Shown: positions 47,476-60,779, counted from the stretch's first letter. The stretch: DNA of 64,000 bases from Mansonella perstans (GCA_037074765.1 JBAMDO010000116.1:1-64000); one strand, 5' to 3'. The notes: a model not told the origin generated them from the letters alone. A program made the numbers and translations.

Positions 47476-50110
47476 CTTATATGCTATCTTTTGGACGATA
47501 TTTTTGTAAATTGAAGAATGAATGATTTATACTATTTAATATTTTAGCAAACGATTAGAGTGCGGATCAAACTACAGTAGGAATTTCCTTGAAATAATGT
47601 GGTAAGGCGTAATGTAACAATCACTCAGTTCTGGCTCCATTTCACGCAAGTGATAAGTAAGCAATGGTGAAGAAGAAGCGTGGAATATACTGCGAAATGC
47701 TGAAACTGATGGTAAGTCATTTGTATATTCCAGTAGCTTGAAATCATTGAAGATTTCTAAGGAATCTTAGCTCTTGGCCATAAGCAAAAAAAAAACTTAT
47801 ATGTGATAGGCATTCAGGAATGATGCCAATGATAATGAAGTCGAAACGATTTAAAAGTATCAACAATCCGCTGACCATGGCAAAAGTCAATATTTAATTA
47901 AGCAGCAGCTATGGATTATGCTTTAGACAACTGAATTCACTGATCAAACGATTTTGAAGTAATTATTATTTGCTTCAATATTATGATGAAACTATCCAAG
48001 ACCAGCTGCGTTCGAATACAATTGAAGAAGTATCACTCGAAATGAATCACATTGATGTCATTCATTACTTACTTATCACATTTTAAAGAAAGATATGTAA
48101 TACCGCGGCAAAATTTAGAACTGTTTGTGAATGTCCTTGCAAGAAAGTAAAGTTTGAACGACTTTATTGTATCATGGGCTAATAAAGCTTGCAGATTTAG
48201 TGGGAGTATTGCTTTGCCAATTTTTTAAAGTACAAATTTTTTTGTTTTACTCATTTATAATCTTAAACTATTCCTAAAATACAAAAATCTCCTGTCGAAT
48301 TTATGAAATTAACTGTGAACTACTTCGTTCTTGATTTCAATGTTTGATCAAATTATGACCAAATATATCTTTCTTTAAGTTCTTAGCATATGTCATAATC
48401 TGGTATTTAATGCTCCATAATTAAGAACTGTTCTCACCACTAATATAATCTTAATGACTTAATTTTCAGCAAAAATTTGTACTTTAAATTAACTTTGTCA
48501 TTCCTAATTCACGAGCAGATAAAATTATTCTTTTCTTTATTATCATTGTTCCTCAATTAAATCTGTTTTGTCCTGAAATTTCATGCAGTATGCATTAGTA
48601 AAATTGGTTCCCAATATATTAGCTGAATAAAAGCTATATTAAAGTAATTGACTTTGAATAGTCCTTTTTTTTAAAATAATTTTTGATGTGACTTTATTCT
48701 ACATATTGACGCTGTTCTATTTTTGTTAAGAATTCCAGTTTTGTTTAATAAATGACATCTACTTTTTCAACATCGTTGGTAATAGCAGTAATGAATTTAT
48801 GAAAATCTTTAAAAAATTATTTCATTATTGAAATGAATAGGAATAGTAACCACCATCTGTTTTGCAGCTGAGATCCTTGGCCATTTAGTTATCTCTACGG
48901 CTTATGTGATCGCTCTGATAATGTAGCAAGTAATTTATGTTGGATTAGGGCGTAATCGTTAATAACCTATTTATTTGATTTTTCTATTATGTTAAACTTT
49001 CTTCACTTTCATTTTTACTTAAATTGATTTCTACTATGTTAGCAGCAAGAAATTATGACTTAATAAACTGAAAACTACTGGAACTAAAATTTTGAACTTG
49101 ATTTGCATGTCTTTTTCTAACATTCGTATATTGAGTAAAAAAAATTTGTTTTTATGAGCGATCAATGTTACTTTAAGCTGTATGGAATTATGGTTCATTA
49201 GAAATGGGGCTTATTATTTTTAACTTTCTGTTATCAATCATGATTTTCAGCAAGGAAGCTGATATTCAATAAAGACTTTTTGTAAATTACTACTACATTT
49301 TCATTTGCACCGTATGATCTGCCGCTCATTCATTTACTATAAGGGAGCATATAAAATCATAAAGGATCATTTAAATAATTGGTTGCAAGCAAATACTGGA
49401 TCTTTAAAAAACAATGCCACTACTGAAGTTATTGGGACATGTACTATGTAATAGTAATTTGAGGCATAAAATTGTATTATTGCAAATATTTTTGATGTTA
49501 TTTCTGAAAGTTTAATTATTTAAAACTGTTCCTAAAATATATATACTCGAACAGTTTATAAAATTTTAAAGATATTAAGAATAAGGTCTTTTATGAAATC
49601 GTTTAAATGAAGTAATGGCTGGAAATGCAAAAATGCATTTGCTTTCAATATAGGTTTCTTTATTCGGACCGATTACTTTTCCAACCATTTTTTTCTATTA
49701 TTCAATCTAGAAATCACAACAAATCAATTTAGATAGAATGTAGAAATATGAGATTGCTTCTTCGAATAATTAAGACCAAAATAACTTTATTCACTAAAAC
49801 AGCCTTTACAATCACGCTCATAATCGAAAATTATTTTTAATACTCATTCAGTTATTGAAGCTTCTAATTTCACTCGAAAAATTGCATGAAATTTTGAGAA
49901 ATAATTTGAACAGAAATAGAAATCCCATTCTTCACTCTTTTAGCATTGTTCACTTTGATTCATTCCTTGAATACATATTCTACTTATTTCATAGTAATGC
50001 AATCAGATATTTCTGACAGATATATGAAGCCTTTTAACAATTTTAAAAATTATTTATGCATTATATTATTGGAAGTCCAGGAAAAGTGAAAGTAGTAATA
50101 GATGTCAAAC
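47475..50110. repeat. palindrome right arm, middle block
   Basis: Inverted copy of 29345-31205, with an extra 0.78 kb (48.64-49.42 kb) that holds a decayed receptor exon. No intact gene was seen. From 50115 to 50873 the sequence has no partner and no recognisable gene. Confidence 0.8.
48900..49460 (+). pseudogene. decayed srx-like GPCR last exon
   Basis: A frame with WNYGSLEMGLIIFNFLLS aligns with WNCGLLLIITLFYNFVP of the intact receptor and then hits a stop. Further on, HLNNWLQ and SLKNN parallel LYDWLRL and PLKKK. The sequence is very close to the copy 5 remnant at 20.25-20.5 kb. The equivalent sequence has been deleted from the left arm near 30.05 kb. Confidence 0.6.
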
Positions 50111-50841
50111 AGATGTCATTTATGCAGGCTATGCAAGTTTCTTTCGTTTTTTTCCCTCACAACTCCATCATTAAAATTAAATGTTGCTCATTTCAAAATT
50201 TTTTATTTCTATATTTCAGATGTTAGTTTATTTGCCTTAAAGTTCAAAGCATGAAAGACATTTGAAACAAATTAAACACTTAGTATTTTATCAATTTAAT
50301 TAATTTATTTGTTTATTTTTCATTCTTTTATTATTTCATTTGTCATTCTTTTAATTTTCCGCCTTCAATGAAGTAGTTCCAATAAAATACAGCAGCGAAA
50401 CCATACATACCTTCTCACATATTGTAATGTTTTTAAAAATTAAGATTACCCTTTCTTTCCTTATGGATCAGGAAGAAGTAAACTATCTTGATATAATAAA
50501 GTATGCCGAAGCGATCGCTTGAATGCATGCTGCCAGAAGGTAATTTATATTTGTTTCACTATTTTCTTGTTATTTTTCCGATATCAGCTATAACGTCGAT
50601 ATTGCGGAGGAGTGAGCGATAGCCTAAAAAGTTTTTTCTGTTAAACCACAGGAAACATTTAAGAAGTCATCATCATTTAGTGGTTAAAACCGATTTAATT
50701 AGAACGATTAAGTATCAAACTTTTTCACTGTCGAGAGAAAGCTACATTATTATTCATTTTAATTCAACACATACTTTTTTGGATCGCTTCTAGACAAAAA
50801 GGAACGGAAAATCTTTGGGACAAGAAAGCAACAGGTTTTTG

Positions 50842-51108
50842 CTAAACAAGACAGCTATAATTGCTTTTTATTTTCAAAAAATTGCTTCTTTTTTGGAAAA
50901 GCTTCGGCCTTCGAATATGAGTCTGTTTTATCAGTAGTTGCAAAAAAGTAATTCTCACAAAAGACAGTAAAGCATACAGGAACCTATCCGTACGATACAG
51001 TAAGAAGGGAAACTTAGCCTTTATCAGTTTTGCGGGAAATATTGCAGTTAATGCAAAACTGTAAATTACCTTCTGTGGATCAGGAAAAACTCCTATAAGT
51101 ATCGACAA
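50842..51108 (-). other. unrecognised open frame
   Basis: An 88-codon frame with hydrophobic and basic stretches (GVFPDPQKVIYSFALT). The mirrored sequence at 19.25-19.45 kb has a stop in the middle, so the frame is not conserved between arms. GVFPDPQK is followed by gtaattt, which could be a donor, but no partner exon was found. Probably not a gene. Confidence 0.15.
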
Positions 51109-52017
51109 TAGTAGAGGATCTTCTCTTCTTTTCTGTCATAAATGTATGTTTGTAAGTCGTAAAAAGCATTTAAAAAAGCTTAGAAAAGTGATACTTTGAA
51201 TCATTTCTTTGCTAATAACAATGTTTTTCAAGTTTCCTTTTTTTATTTCTGAGAATGTACTGTAAATGAGTGATTGTATTATTTTGAATGAAATAAAATT
51301 AAATTCTCAAAAATCAATTTACAAAGAGAGGTAAGAAAGAATCGATGTAACTGCCAAAGGTAAGAAAAGATCTCTGTAAGTTTACAAGGTAAAAAAACTG
51401 ATTCAATATTACAGTTAAGCGATAAGCTGAGATTTAAAATTTTATCATCATTAATCGTTCATATTTTTTATTTCAGTAAACTCTCACGAAAAATGAAATA
51501 GGATAGGAGAAGTTGTGAAAAAGAAATTTCAAATGGGAGGAAAAATATGGACAAAACTAAAAAAAGAACTAAAAAAGAGGAGTGAAATAGAAGTCGAGAG
51601 AGAGAGAGAACAGAGACAAGATTGAATTAAATTGCAAATAGCATGAAAGCAGCAAGTGTTCTCTTGTCTACGAAGAAATCAATGAATTGCAAGTTGAAAT
51701 TTGTAATTTTCATTATTTTGCAAATTAATTTGCAGTTTTTAACTATTCTCATAATCTTGCATTTGCTCTAAATTCTAATATTTCCATTCTCTTTTGTACA
51801 GATTATTACGAATAATTAATTTATTTTTAGTATTTTAACTAAAAGCAGAAAAAACAATTTGATGGTGGATGGAATTTCAAATTGCTTTTAAAAATTGAAA
51901 ACTGACTGCCAAGCTGTCCGGAATCCTATGAGAATTATAATCTATATTTTATTTGTCAAAAATTGCACTATAGCATGCAAGTAGCAAGTACTCGATTGTC
52001 TAAGAAGAATCCAATGG

Positions 52018-55000
52018 ATGTCGAAATTTTTAATTTTCGTTAAATTTTTCTGCTCTTCTTTGTATTTTCTGATTCTAGCTCTTCAAAAAGAATCACCGTG
52101 GATTGTAAAACAGAGCTTAAGTCTAAGCCTAAGTCAGAACTTTGAACACAGAATAATATGCGGTGCTAACATCGCACTGATATCTTGGCCATAACCATCA
52201 AAAGTCAAAATTTTCGCACATGCAAAATTTCTGTTCCATCGAATATGCACATTAGGGATAAGATTTTGACATACGAAAATATCAATGAACATCTTGATGG
52301 TCACTCCATATGGAAATATATAAAATCATATAATGAAAGTAAAAGAAATGAAACTTTCTGCAAGAATATGCGCTATAATCTCGAGAATGAAATTGCCCAG
52401 TTAGCTGGTATAATTATCTATTTTTTAACTTCCGATTACCATTGAAGATGACAGCTGACATTAATACTCTTTTCTTTTCATTTTTATAATTTTCTAATTA
52501 TGGGAGAATTTTAAATTAATTCTTAACAAGTTCAGTAATGGAGTAGTGACGCGGCTGTAAAATTTTCATTATTCATTATATGAATAATTAGCTTAATTTG
52601 CAGGTGTGTAACTGAATCGATTTTTCAATTCAACAAGTTAGGAAAAAGACTTTGCAACAATGCTATCAGAAAAATATACCATCACTGCTCATTTTTTTCA
52701 ACTAACTGCAAGTATGTTTACGTAATTCAAGCGTAATTCAATTTTGCTTGAACAAAATCCTTTACAGATGCTAATGTATCAACCTACGATATAGTCTTAA
52801 ATTTGCGTGGACCCATTATTTTAGCTTTACCATTAAAATTTATCCAGATTCATTAATCACCGTATTTTAGGCAATCTTCTGAATTCGAAAAAATCACATG
52901 CTATATCGGAACAATAACAATAAGAGATGAATCTTCGCTCAATATTTCTAGTTAAATTCTCATCTGCGGTCATGCCAACCGCGTGACTGCAGTACTGAGA
53001 GAAACAAAAGATTTATACATCTTTTGGGAGGACACTAATTATTAACTCATTTTCTACAAATTTAGTAATTAGAATTTATTTTCTATAAGTTCATTATGGA
53101 CTCACTTTTTTACAAGTTCAGTTGGTTATAAAGTTTCGAACTATTTTTCACAAAAATAAATTTGTTAATCTTTTCGCTTATGTCTCTTAGTAGATCGGAT
53201 AAAGGACTCGAAAAAGGTTCACTTGTCATACATGCAAGTGAAATAAATTTTGAATAAGTAACACTCTCGTGTGATAATGGTAAAAAGTACATGTTTCTTT
53301 TTTAATAAATATAAAATTGAATTGCAAGAATAGCTATTTTAGAAAACCCAACTTTTATTAAAATATGGCCAAAAAAACAGAAAAACGTAAAAAAGATAAC
53401 CCGTGATCATACTTGTGACCGCCTGACCAATTTTGTGCAGCAATGAGGAATAAATTACTTTAATAAATAAAGCTTCCGAATCTAGGATGATGTTACCTTA
53501 AGAATTAATAATTATTCAGTCATAAATAATAATTTAACGCTAAAAATCAGATCATTTAAAACATTAAAAAATTTTTTATATTTTAAATATTTGCAGCACT
53601 ACTAGCAAGCTCAAACTTACCATCGCAGTTGAAATTGGTGCATGATATGTTGGAAACGTATGATAAGATAACAAAACCAGTATGGGATTACAATAAACCC
53701 ATCAATGTGACATTTAGCATAGATCTATATCAAATACTAGAAGTGGTTCGTTTGTTTTGTCATACGTATCATATTTCTTTCCTCACTTAATTCTACTCGA
53801 GATAATTTGTTGAACTGATAAAATTTGACTTTAAATGTTCAGTTAATGAAGCATAAATTGCGAGTTTGGGGTATCACATCATTTACTTTGTTGCTAGAAA
53901 TAAAAGAATTTATGGAAGAATTTTTAGAATGAGCGACAGCAGTATGTTTCGCTTAATGCTTGGATAATTGAGGTTAGCTTTTTCTTAACTGAGATTAACT
54001 TTTCCTTCCTCTAATTTTTATCAAAGTTCTTCATTTATTGCTTTTAGGACATGAAACCAGCTAATAATATATAAAAAAGCAAACAATTTCTGGGATGGTA
54101 CTTGAAATTCCTTGTTAAAAAAATGTCACATTGCAAATTTGTTCACTTTTATGAACTTCGACCAAATTTTTTTTGTCACTGTCTTTTAAAAATGAATAGT
54201 GTTTTAGCTTTATAATTGATCAGTAACTTTAATTTTCTAAATACCTCATTATTGCATGAACTGACTGGTTTGATGGTAGATATCCTCTGTTATGCTATTC
54301 TATGAATCTTTTCAGCACATTCAAATTGATCCATAGATAAGCAACAAATTGATAAACCTAATTTATCTTTTAAAAAAAGGAGTTTTATGAGTTTTAAATA
54401 TAACGTAGAATTTGGAAAACCCTTCTAGTAGTCAAAAACTACATCTCCAATACGAAACAAATAACTCATACAATAAAAATAACAAAAAGTAAAGAAAATA
54501 CCAGGAAAATAAAAAAGCGAGATATAAAATATTCCTTGCTACAGCCTTTCCTCTGAGTAAACAAAGCCAAACAAACAAACAAAAGAAAAAAACCTTTAAG
54601 TGAACTAACACAGGAGCAGATAATCCTAAATAAGAATAACTCGATAATCCTGTTGACCAAACAACAACCTGTTAAAAAAAGAATAAGTAATAATGAAGAC
54701 CACTATCAATCGGCAAAGATCAAAACTTAGAAAAAAGTACGGCAAAAAAAACCCGTATAGAAAAAAATAGAAAATACCAAAATTGAGATTAAAAAAAAAA
54801 CATAGCAATCCATTAATGTAACACTTAGAGTAACTAAAGTACTTCTATGTACCAAGCAACTAACATCAACAGGATACTGACGTAGAATTTATAGCGCTGG
54901 CATGATGAATTTTTATTTTGGCACCCAAAGGATTATGATAATATTTCGGAAATTCATTTGCCGCATACTTCAATTTGGTTACCCGACACGACACTTTATA

Positions 55001-57919
55001 ATTCGTTTGTTCAATTTACTTGTTTTATCTTTTAGGGCAAAAAGTAAAACGGACTGTTTCAAAACTTTCTAAATAGTAACATTATACATTTCTATACATT
55101 TCCTTTCAAAAATGTTTGTTTTTGCTACTTAAATTTGAACATGATGTTATGTATTTTCTGAATTTGCAATACGAAATGATAAAAATCATAATCAAATCAG
55201 ATTAGTGATGAAAGATGATGATACAAGGCGACTGCTGAATGTGAAACTTACCACTGATGAAAATATTCATGCTGCTTATATCGAACTTCTCTATCCAACC
55301 ATTTACAAATTCTCATGTCAGTTAAATCTTCGTTTCTTCCCATTTGATATTCAGGCAAGCTTTTTGTAAAGAAGTAAAAAAACTATCCATTTAATTCTAT
55401 TTTGTCTATTTTGCAACAAATATCAAATTATGAAATAGAAATTATCGCTATCATTAAGAGTTTTACCATATTATTTAGATGTGATAGCATGTGCGGTAGA
55501 TTAATATTTTACTTGTATAATGACTTCATGGAATTGAATGAGTCAAAATTTCTTAGTCAAGAATATCTGTTTGCAATCAGATTTAGTTTAAGTATCAGAT
55601 GTGACAACTTTTTTAACCACATATCTTAATTTCACATATATATTCTCAAAATGTTTTGGTAAATCCAAATTACTCTGAAAGCAATTTAAATTTTGAAAAA
55701 TGCGAGTGTTACAATGCATTCTTTCACAATAATTCAATAATTAAAATACCATCTTTACGATAAATTTTCAATTTTGTCCGTTTAATGTATTACTAATTGA
55801 ATTTTAGGCTTGTTCGATGATATTTTCAAGCTGGACATTTGATCAGAAAGGCATTGATTATTTTCCATATAAAAATATTGTTGGTATGAGAAATTACATA
55901 GAGAACGAGGGTTGGGACATTCTCAGGACAACAGGTTCAAAAAGTTTCTTAAAAATTACAGAAGCTGATTTTGAAAGTTAATTTCTGACTTCAGGAAATT
56001 TTCAGAAGGAGAAAACGAACTTTAGTCTTTTTTCCAGAAAGCCTGAAAGAGTTGCAAAAAGTCATTACATTACCCAATTAAATTATGATATTCCAAATAA
56101 TTTTTTTTTGCTCTTAAAAATTCGCATTTCTTTGCAGTTGAAAAAACGCAAACGAAATATCAGTGCTGTCCGAACAAATACACTCTTATATCAGTAACGC
56201 TATATTTACGAAGAAAGCCTCTATTTTACATTATAAACTTAATAATCCCGACAAGTATCACAACGCTCATCGCTATTGTTGGATTTTTCACGCATGTTTT
56301 CAACTTTTTTTCGTATATATTTCCTGCTTCTGATTTATAGTTTGAAATATATACTTTAATCACTTCGATAACTTTTTCCCTGGAATTTAGGCCATCAACA
56401 GCAAGTGGAATGCGTGAGGAAAAGGTATCCCTTGGCATCACAACACTACTATCAATGTCTATTCTGATGCTGATGATTTCCAGTCAGATGCCTACCACAT
56501 CCACATTCATACCACTGATCGGTATGAATTCTTCCAGCATATAATTCTTAACTAAATGTTAGCAATCTTTCATTCGCCTATCTGAATATATGAAATAATT
56601 ATCAGTTTTAAAATTCCTGTTTAGATCCAAAAAATTTTCCATTTGTCTTAATAAAAGCTGCAAAGCTACTTAGGCTGGTTCATTCTGGCTATGATAACAA
56701 TAATCACTTTTGGAACTTTGGCATCATCTTTCATTATTGCTATTCAAAAATGTGGTCGTCAGAAGGGTCGTCTCACTCCACGTATTGTTTGTTTGTTGAA
56801 ATTCATCGCGTCGATCATTCTTGAAGACATACCAAAACATCTGACAGAGATGCATGAGGTATTAAAGCTTATTCCAAAATTCTGAATAGTTACTCCAATA
56901 AATAGAAGTGGAGTTTTAAATGAAATGCCATTCTCCGTGTACAGATAAAAATCTTTCAGGAATTTGCAAAATTAAAAATCTCTATTAGCTAAGTGTTATC
57001 AATTCATTTAATAGTCAAGTGTCATCAGTCAAGTGCTGCATTTAGAAAGAGTTGAAAACAGCAGTCTTACAAACTGAAGAAGGACAAGATCATGGAAGAC
57101 AAGACGATCAGAAGGAAAAAAGAGCAAACAAGATTCATTTTTGCCAAAAAAGCAGAAAACACAAGTAATCGAACCATATCTTTGCCAAATATCTGCATTA
57201 TCTTACAGCAGTAATACTGGCTTATCTCCTTCGAAGCATAGCCAATGTGAGTCTATATTTCGTGTTAGTTTTGCAGTTATGTCATGGCCCTAAAGTTACA
57301 GTTCATTTGGCTTTTTTTAGCTGATCAGGGCATCGCTATATCAGACACTTCGGATACTTCTCTGACTAAAGTATTTCCTCCTATCTTTTCTCCCAGTCTC
57401 CAGTATCATTATCTATCAGAAGGCAGTAATTTTGGTCTAGAAACGAGCGGAAGTGATGGCGATCCAACTCCTACTGCTTTGGAAAAACCCAACTTTGATT
57501 CAGCGCAACAACAAAGACCGTCACAAAATGTTGCATGTTCAAATGGTATGTGATTTGCTCTTAACTAATCGAATTAGTATTCCTAAAAACATATTGACAT
57601 AGATTTGATAGATTTTTAAAACAGTTATCACTATTTCTATGACCATCAAATTCTTAATAGCATTTACCTGCTTTCAATTAATCAAATTATATATTAATTT
57701 TCCAACTGTTTCATCTGATCAAGTTTCGGAATTTAAGATGAGATCAGTATTCGACAGAATCATCGACTGGCACGAGATGAATATGACTGGATGGCAAAAG
57801 TATTGGAGCGGCTATTTTTCATCTTGTTTGTCATTATTTTTGCATCTGTCACCGTTGGTATTAATTATCGCGGCTTTCATTATTGGTCAACAATGGATCA
57901 TGTGTTGCCTGATCAGTGA
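52018..57919 (+). pseudogene. Receptor gene B, right copy: Cys-loop subunit with one frameshift
   Basis: Exons: 52018-52407, 53597-53745, 53928-53972, 54895-55004, 55201-55354, 55808-55934, 56138-56291, 56391-56521, 56674-56858, 57046-57246, 57321-57545, 57738-57919. They mirror the left gene with the same motifs: Cys-loop C-QLNLRFFPFDIQA-C, KYQCC, SSQMPTTSTFIP, and TM4 KVLERLFFILFVIIF ending VLPDQ. Exon 10 is 201 bases against 202 on the left: GGG is GG at 57094, which shifts the loop frame to an early stop and would remove TM4. Exon 1 shares the one-base offset seen on the left. GC donors follow 55354 and 56291. The last exon is unusually diverged from the left copy and looks more canonical here. 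If the lost G is a base-calling error, this is a second functional gene. Confidence 0.75.
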
Positions 57920-59006
57920 CAGCCAGTGTTTCCTGTTAGAATCTCTGCTGGAAATTCAAACAATGAGAGTCATCAGGAATAGATTGTCGAAGTATCTAAA
58001 ACGCAACAGCATCTTTTCATCTTTTTTTGTCATATGTTCTTCATCGTTTTAATACCATTAAACCGTATCGCTTACATATCTTGACATTGCTATAGGGATT
58101 CACTAAAGTTGCTATTAACATCGTTGAATATAGAAAAATTTGCTAGTTGGTTCGCCAAAAAAATTTTGAAATTTATTTCAAATATGAAATTCTATGAAGA
58201 AAATGCAACAATTTATGGTTATTTAATTAAACAAGGAAGTTTAATTTAATAAAAAAGACTTAAATGCTTACCAGCAATCTAATGGAATTTAAATCGGCAG
58301 TTTATTGTTACAAATACGATTACTATAGTCTATAGCATGCCACAGGGATTACTTAATATCATGATAGTTTTTTTGCAGTGATTACTGAATTCGAATAAAA
58401 ATTGCTGCCTAAATTTAATGTTTTATGGAATAAAAGCTGTTATTTTTTCGAATGGAAATTAATAATTAATGACTGCTGGATCTAGATTTCAGTGCATTTT
58501 TCCTGAATATAATTGTGATGGCCAATTTTTTCAACTGCTTTGATATTTCATTTTAATACAGCTTATGTAAATATACTAATTAATAAAGTAATGTGTTTTG
58601 TTTAATTGCGCAAAGAGGTGAGAGCCACCTGATCATATATTTGAAATCATCCATAAAAGCGTAACAATTTGTAGATGATTGTTTTTCCACTTAGATAAAA
58701 ATTGAGGACATCTTTGTTCTTAATTTTTTTGTAAAACATTTTGGGGACTAAGACGCTAGCTTTATAAGTTTTAATTACAGCATTTTTTTCCTCTTCAACA
58801 TAATTGATGGATAGATTTGCCAAATTGCAAGGAGCTCCATAATTTTTACTTTTGTTGGAAGTATTCTACTTTTTAAAATGCCAATGAAATATGTTATTTG
58901 AATTTTTTGGCAGGAAAAAATATTTTCAATGTATAATACTATCATTTGTTTTCAGATTAACCAACTAATTAAAATCTCAAAGGCCAATACTGCACAAAGG
59001 TCAGCT

Positions 59007-59516
59007 ATGTTGTTGTTGCTGTTTACTACAGTCTTTGCACTTCTAGTGACTTCCTTAGAAATTCGTCGGTCTGTTTCAGGTATTTTATGCATTTCACTTA
59101 TCATGATATCGGGAAAATACGTGAATGTAAAAGGAATTCTACGGCATAATTCAAAAATTTCAAAGCCAACATACATTTAGCTATTATATGAATTGTTAGC
59201 TACTTGCAGAAATGGAAAAGAACGATGAAATGCACTCTTTCATTTCAGCACGACAACAGTTGCCTCATATTCGATTGGTCCGAGATTTGCTCGCTATCGA
59301 GAAGTTTCATTTTAATTTTTGATTAATAGAATGACTTTAACATCGGAATATATCTTAAAAGAACAGCATGATCGAATCCAACTATGTTTAAATAACAAAA
59401 CTTGAAATATAAGTATTCTCTACGGAAGGTATGATCCCAGTGTTCGACCGGTTAAGAATTATTCCGAATCGTTAACGGTGCACATCAGCATGAGTTTATA
59501 CCAGGTGATCGATGTG
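59007..59516 (+). pseudogene. Receptor gene A, right copy: first three exons only
   Basis: Exons 59007-59079 (signal peptide, MLLLLFTTVFALLVTS), 59249-59303 and 59429-59516 (YDPSVRPVKNYSESL to SLYQVIDV) mirror exons 1-3 of the complete gene. The next exon (DESLQYLTLYIWVIQ) and all later ones are missing, because arm homology stops at 59577. The fragment cannot form a channel subunit. It sits 1.1 kb downstream of the right copy of gene B, keeping the pair's order. Confidence 0.8.
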
Positions 59517-59523
59517 GTTTGCT

Positions 59524-59577
59524 TTAAAGCACTTTCATTTGAAGTTTTAGTTAAAGCGCTTTCATTTGAAGTTTTAG
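59524..59577 (+). repeat. 27-bp tandem duplication at the palindrome edge
   Basis: The unit ttaaagc(a/g)ctttcatttg continuing to gaagttttag occurs twice head to tail (59524-59550 and 59551-59577). The left arm has one copy at about 10727-10753. The duplication sits exactly where the arms stop matching closely. Confidence 0.85.
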
Positions 59578-60779
59578 TTGTTGAGGAGCATTAAAATTTA
59601 GTATTTTTTTTCTGGAACAAAATTATTTGAAACAGTTAATTCATGAATCAAATCTCAGCGAATTGTACAAGCGCTTGAACTGAAGCACATTTACATAAAT
59701 GTGTTACAAATTTTTTTGGCAAGCAAGACCATATTGTGGGTTATAATTATAATTTATGGAAATAAAACCGAAAAATTAAATTCCAGATTTTCATTGCTTC
59801 ATACAAAAATTGGACTATGATCGTTGGAAGTGCCGATATAAACAAACTCAGAACTATTTCTAATGCATTGTGTGTAGCCAACGTATGCTCTGGATCAGAG
59901 ATAGGTAATTTTTGGAAATTGAAGATCATGAGAATCTATGAATAACTCAATCCATGAATGCCGACAACGAGAAGCAATGAAGCAATTCAAGAGATCTACA
60001 ATTAATTTTAAAGATTTCAAGTTCGTTGGCTATGGAAAGAATCAGAAGGCAGATTGAGCAACAATTATGGATTATTAAAGCTTTGGTCGTCTGAAAAACC
60101 TAATCAGACGACTACAACAAAAATCAATCCTCAATCTATACGATGTCATGCGGTGATTATCACTTAAATTATTTCCGCAATACTTATGAAAGTAAAACAA
60201 ATCAAATCGTAATTCAAGTAAATGAACAACGATGAAAAAAATTGGTAAAGAAATGGTTAACGAAGATATAGATCTGTCGAGATTTGTAATAAAATCATTA
60301 AATCCGGATGACAAATTCGCGCTTAACTTGACGTAAAATTTAATTCGACTAATTTAGGACGCATCGATGGCTCGCTAGTTTTCGGTATCTGGGTTCTAAC
60401 AATAATTTTGATACTAAGTGTCATTAAGTAAAACTAGATTTACTATGTTTGGTATCACGTTTACCATGTATTAGACGTTCAAATCAAACGACAGACTCGC
60501 TGAAATTAAATTGTTACATTAAAAATCAACAATAAAAAATACTTCTTAGGCAATCAAACTCAAATCAAACAGATATTATTAGTCATATTCCTCGAACCTG
60601 AATTCCTTTCAGTTGGAAGTGTCGCGAAAAGAGAAATAATTATACTACAACGTGTAGCATAACCAAGATCATATTGTGTACTATGATTATTTTGTACTTG
60701 TCCTGAATTTCATGTGAAAGATCGATTGTTAGTCAATTTCCTAAGCTTAGATCAGGGATTTCTGTGTTGAGTTGAATAT

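Larger units (their letters stand above)
50873..59577. repeat. palindrome right arm, outer block
   Basis: Inverted copy of 10.70-19.45 kb. It ends in a 27-bp tandem duplication at 59524-59577. Beyond that, homology to the left arm decays over about 100 bases and disappears. Confidence 0.9.

Noticed and set aside
53110..53292. 60-codon minus-strand frame conserved at 17041-17223
   Set aside because: It is inside an intron of receptor B and is conserved only as part of the palindrome; no motif or splice evidence.
54466..54808. Hydrophobic Phe/Leu-rich minus-strand frames
   Set aside because: They lie in the T/A-rich intron between exons 3 and 4 of receptor B; the composition alone gives hydrophobic codons.
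56226..56441. 71-codon minus-strand frame repeated at 13849-14064
   Set aside because: It is antisense to the TM1-TM2 exons and their intron in receptor B, duplicated only because the arms are duplicated.
57639..58052. 137-codon plus-strand frame over the last exon of receptor B
   Set aside because: The exon in the adjacent frame gives the conserved TM4 (KVLERLFFILF) and fits the preceding splice phase; the longer frame is an overlap.
58952..59176. 74-codon minus-strand frame repeated at 11103-11327
   Set aside because: Antisense of the signal-peptide exon of receptor A; no family features.
10700..59577. Interpreting the whole palindrome as a pure assembly fold-back
   Set aside because: Arms carry different insertions of several kilobases and a strongly diverged exon, which a simple fold-back would not produce; still listed as something to test.
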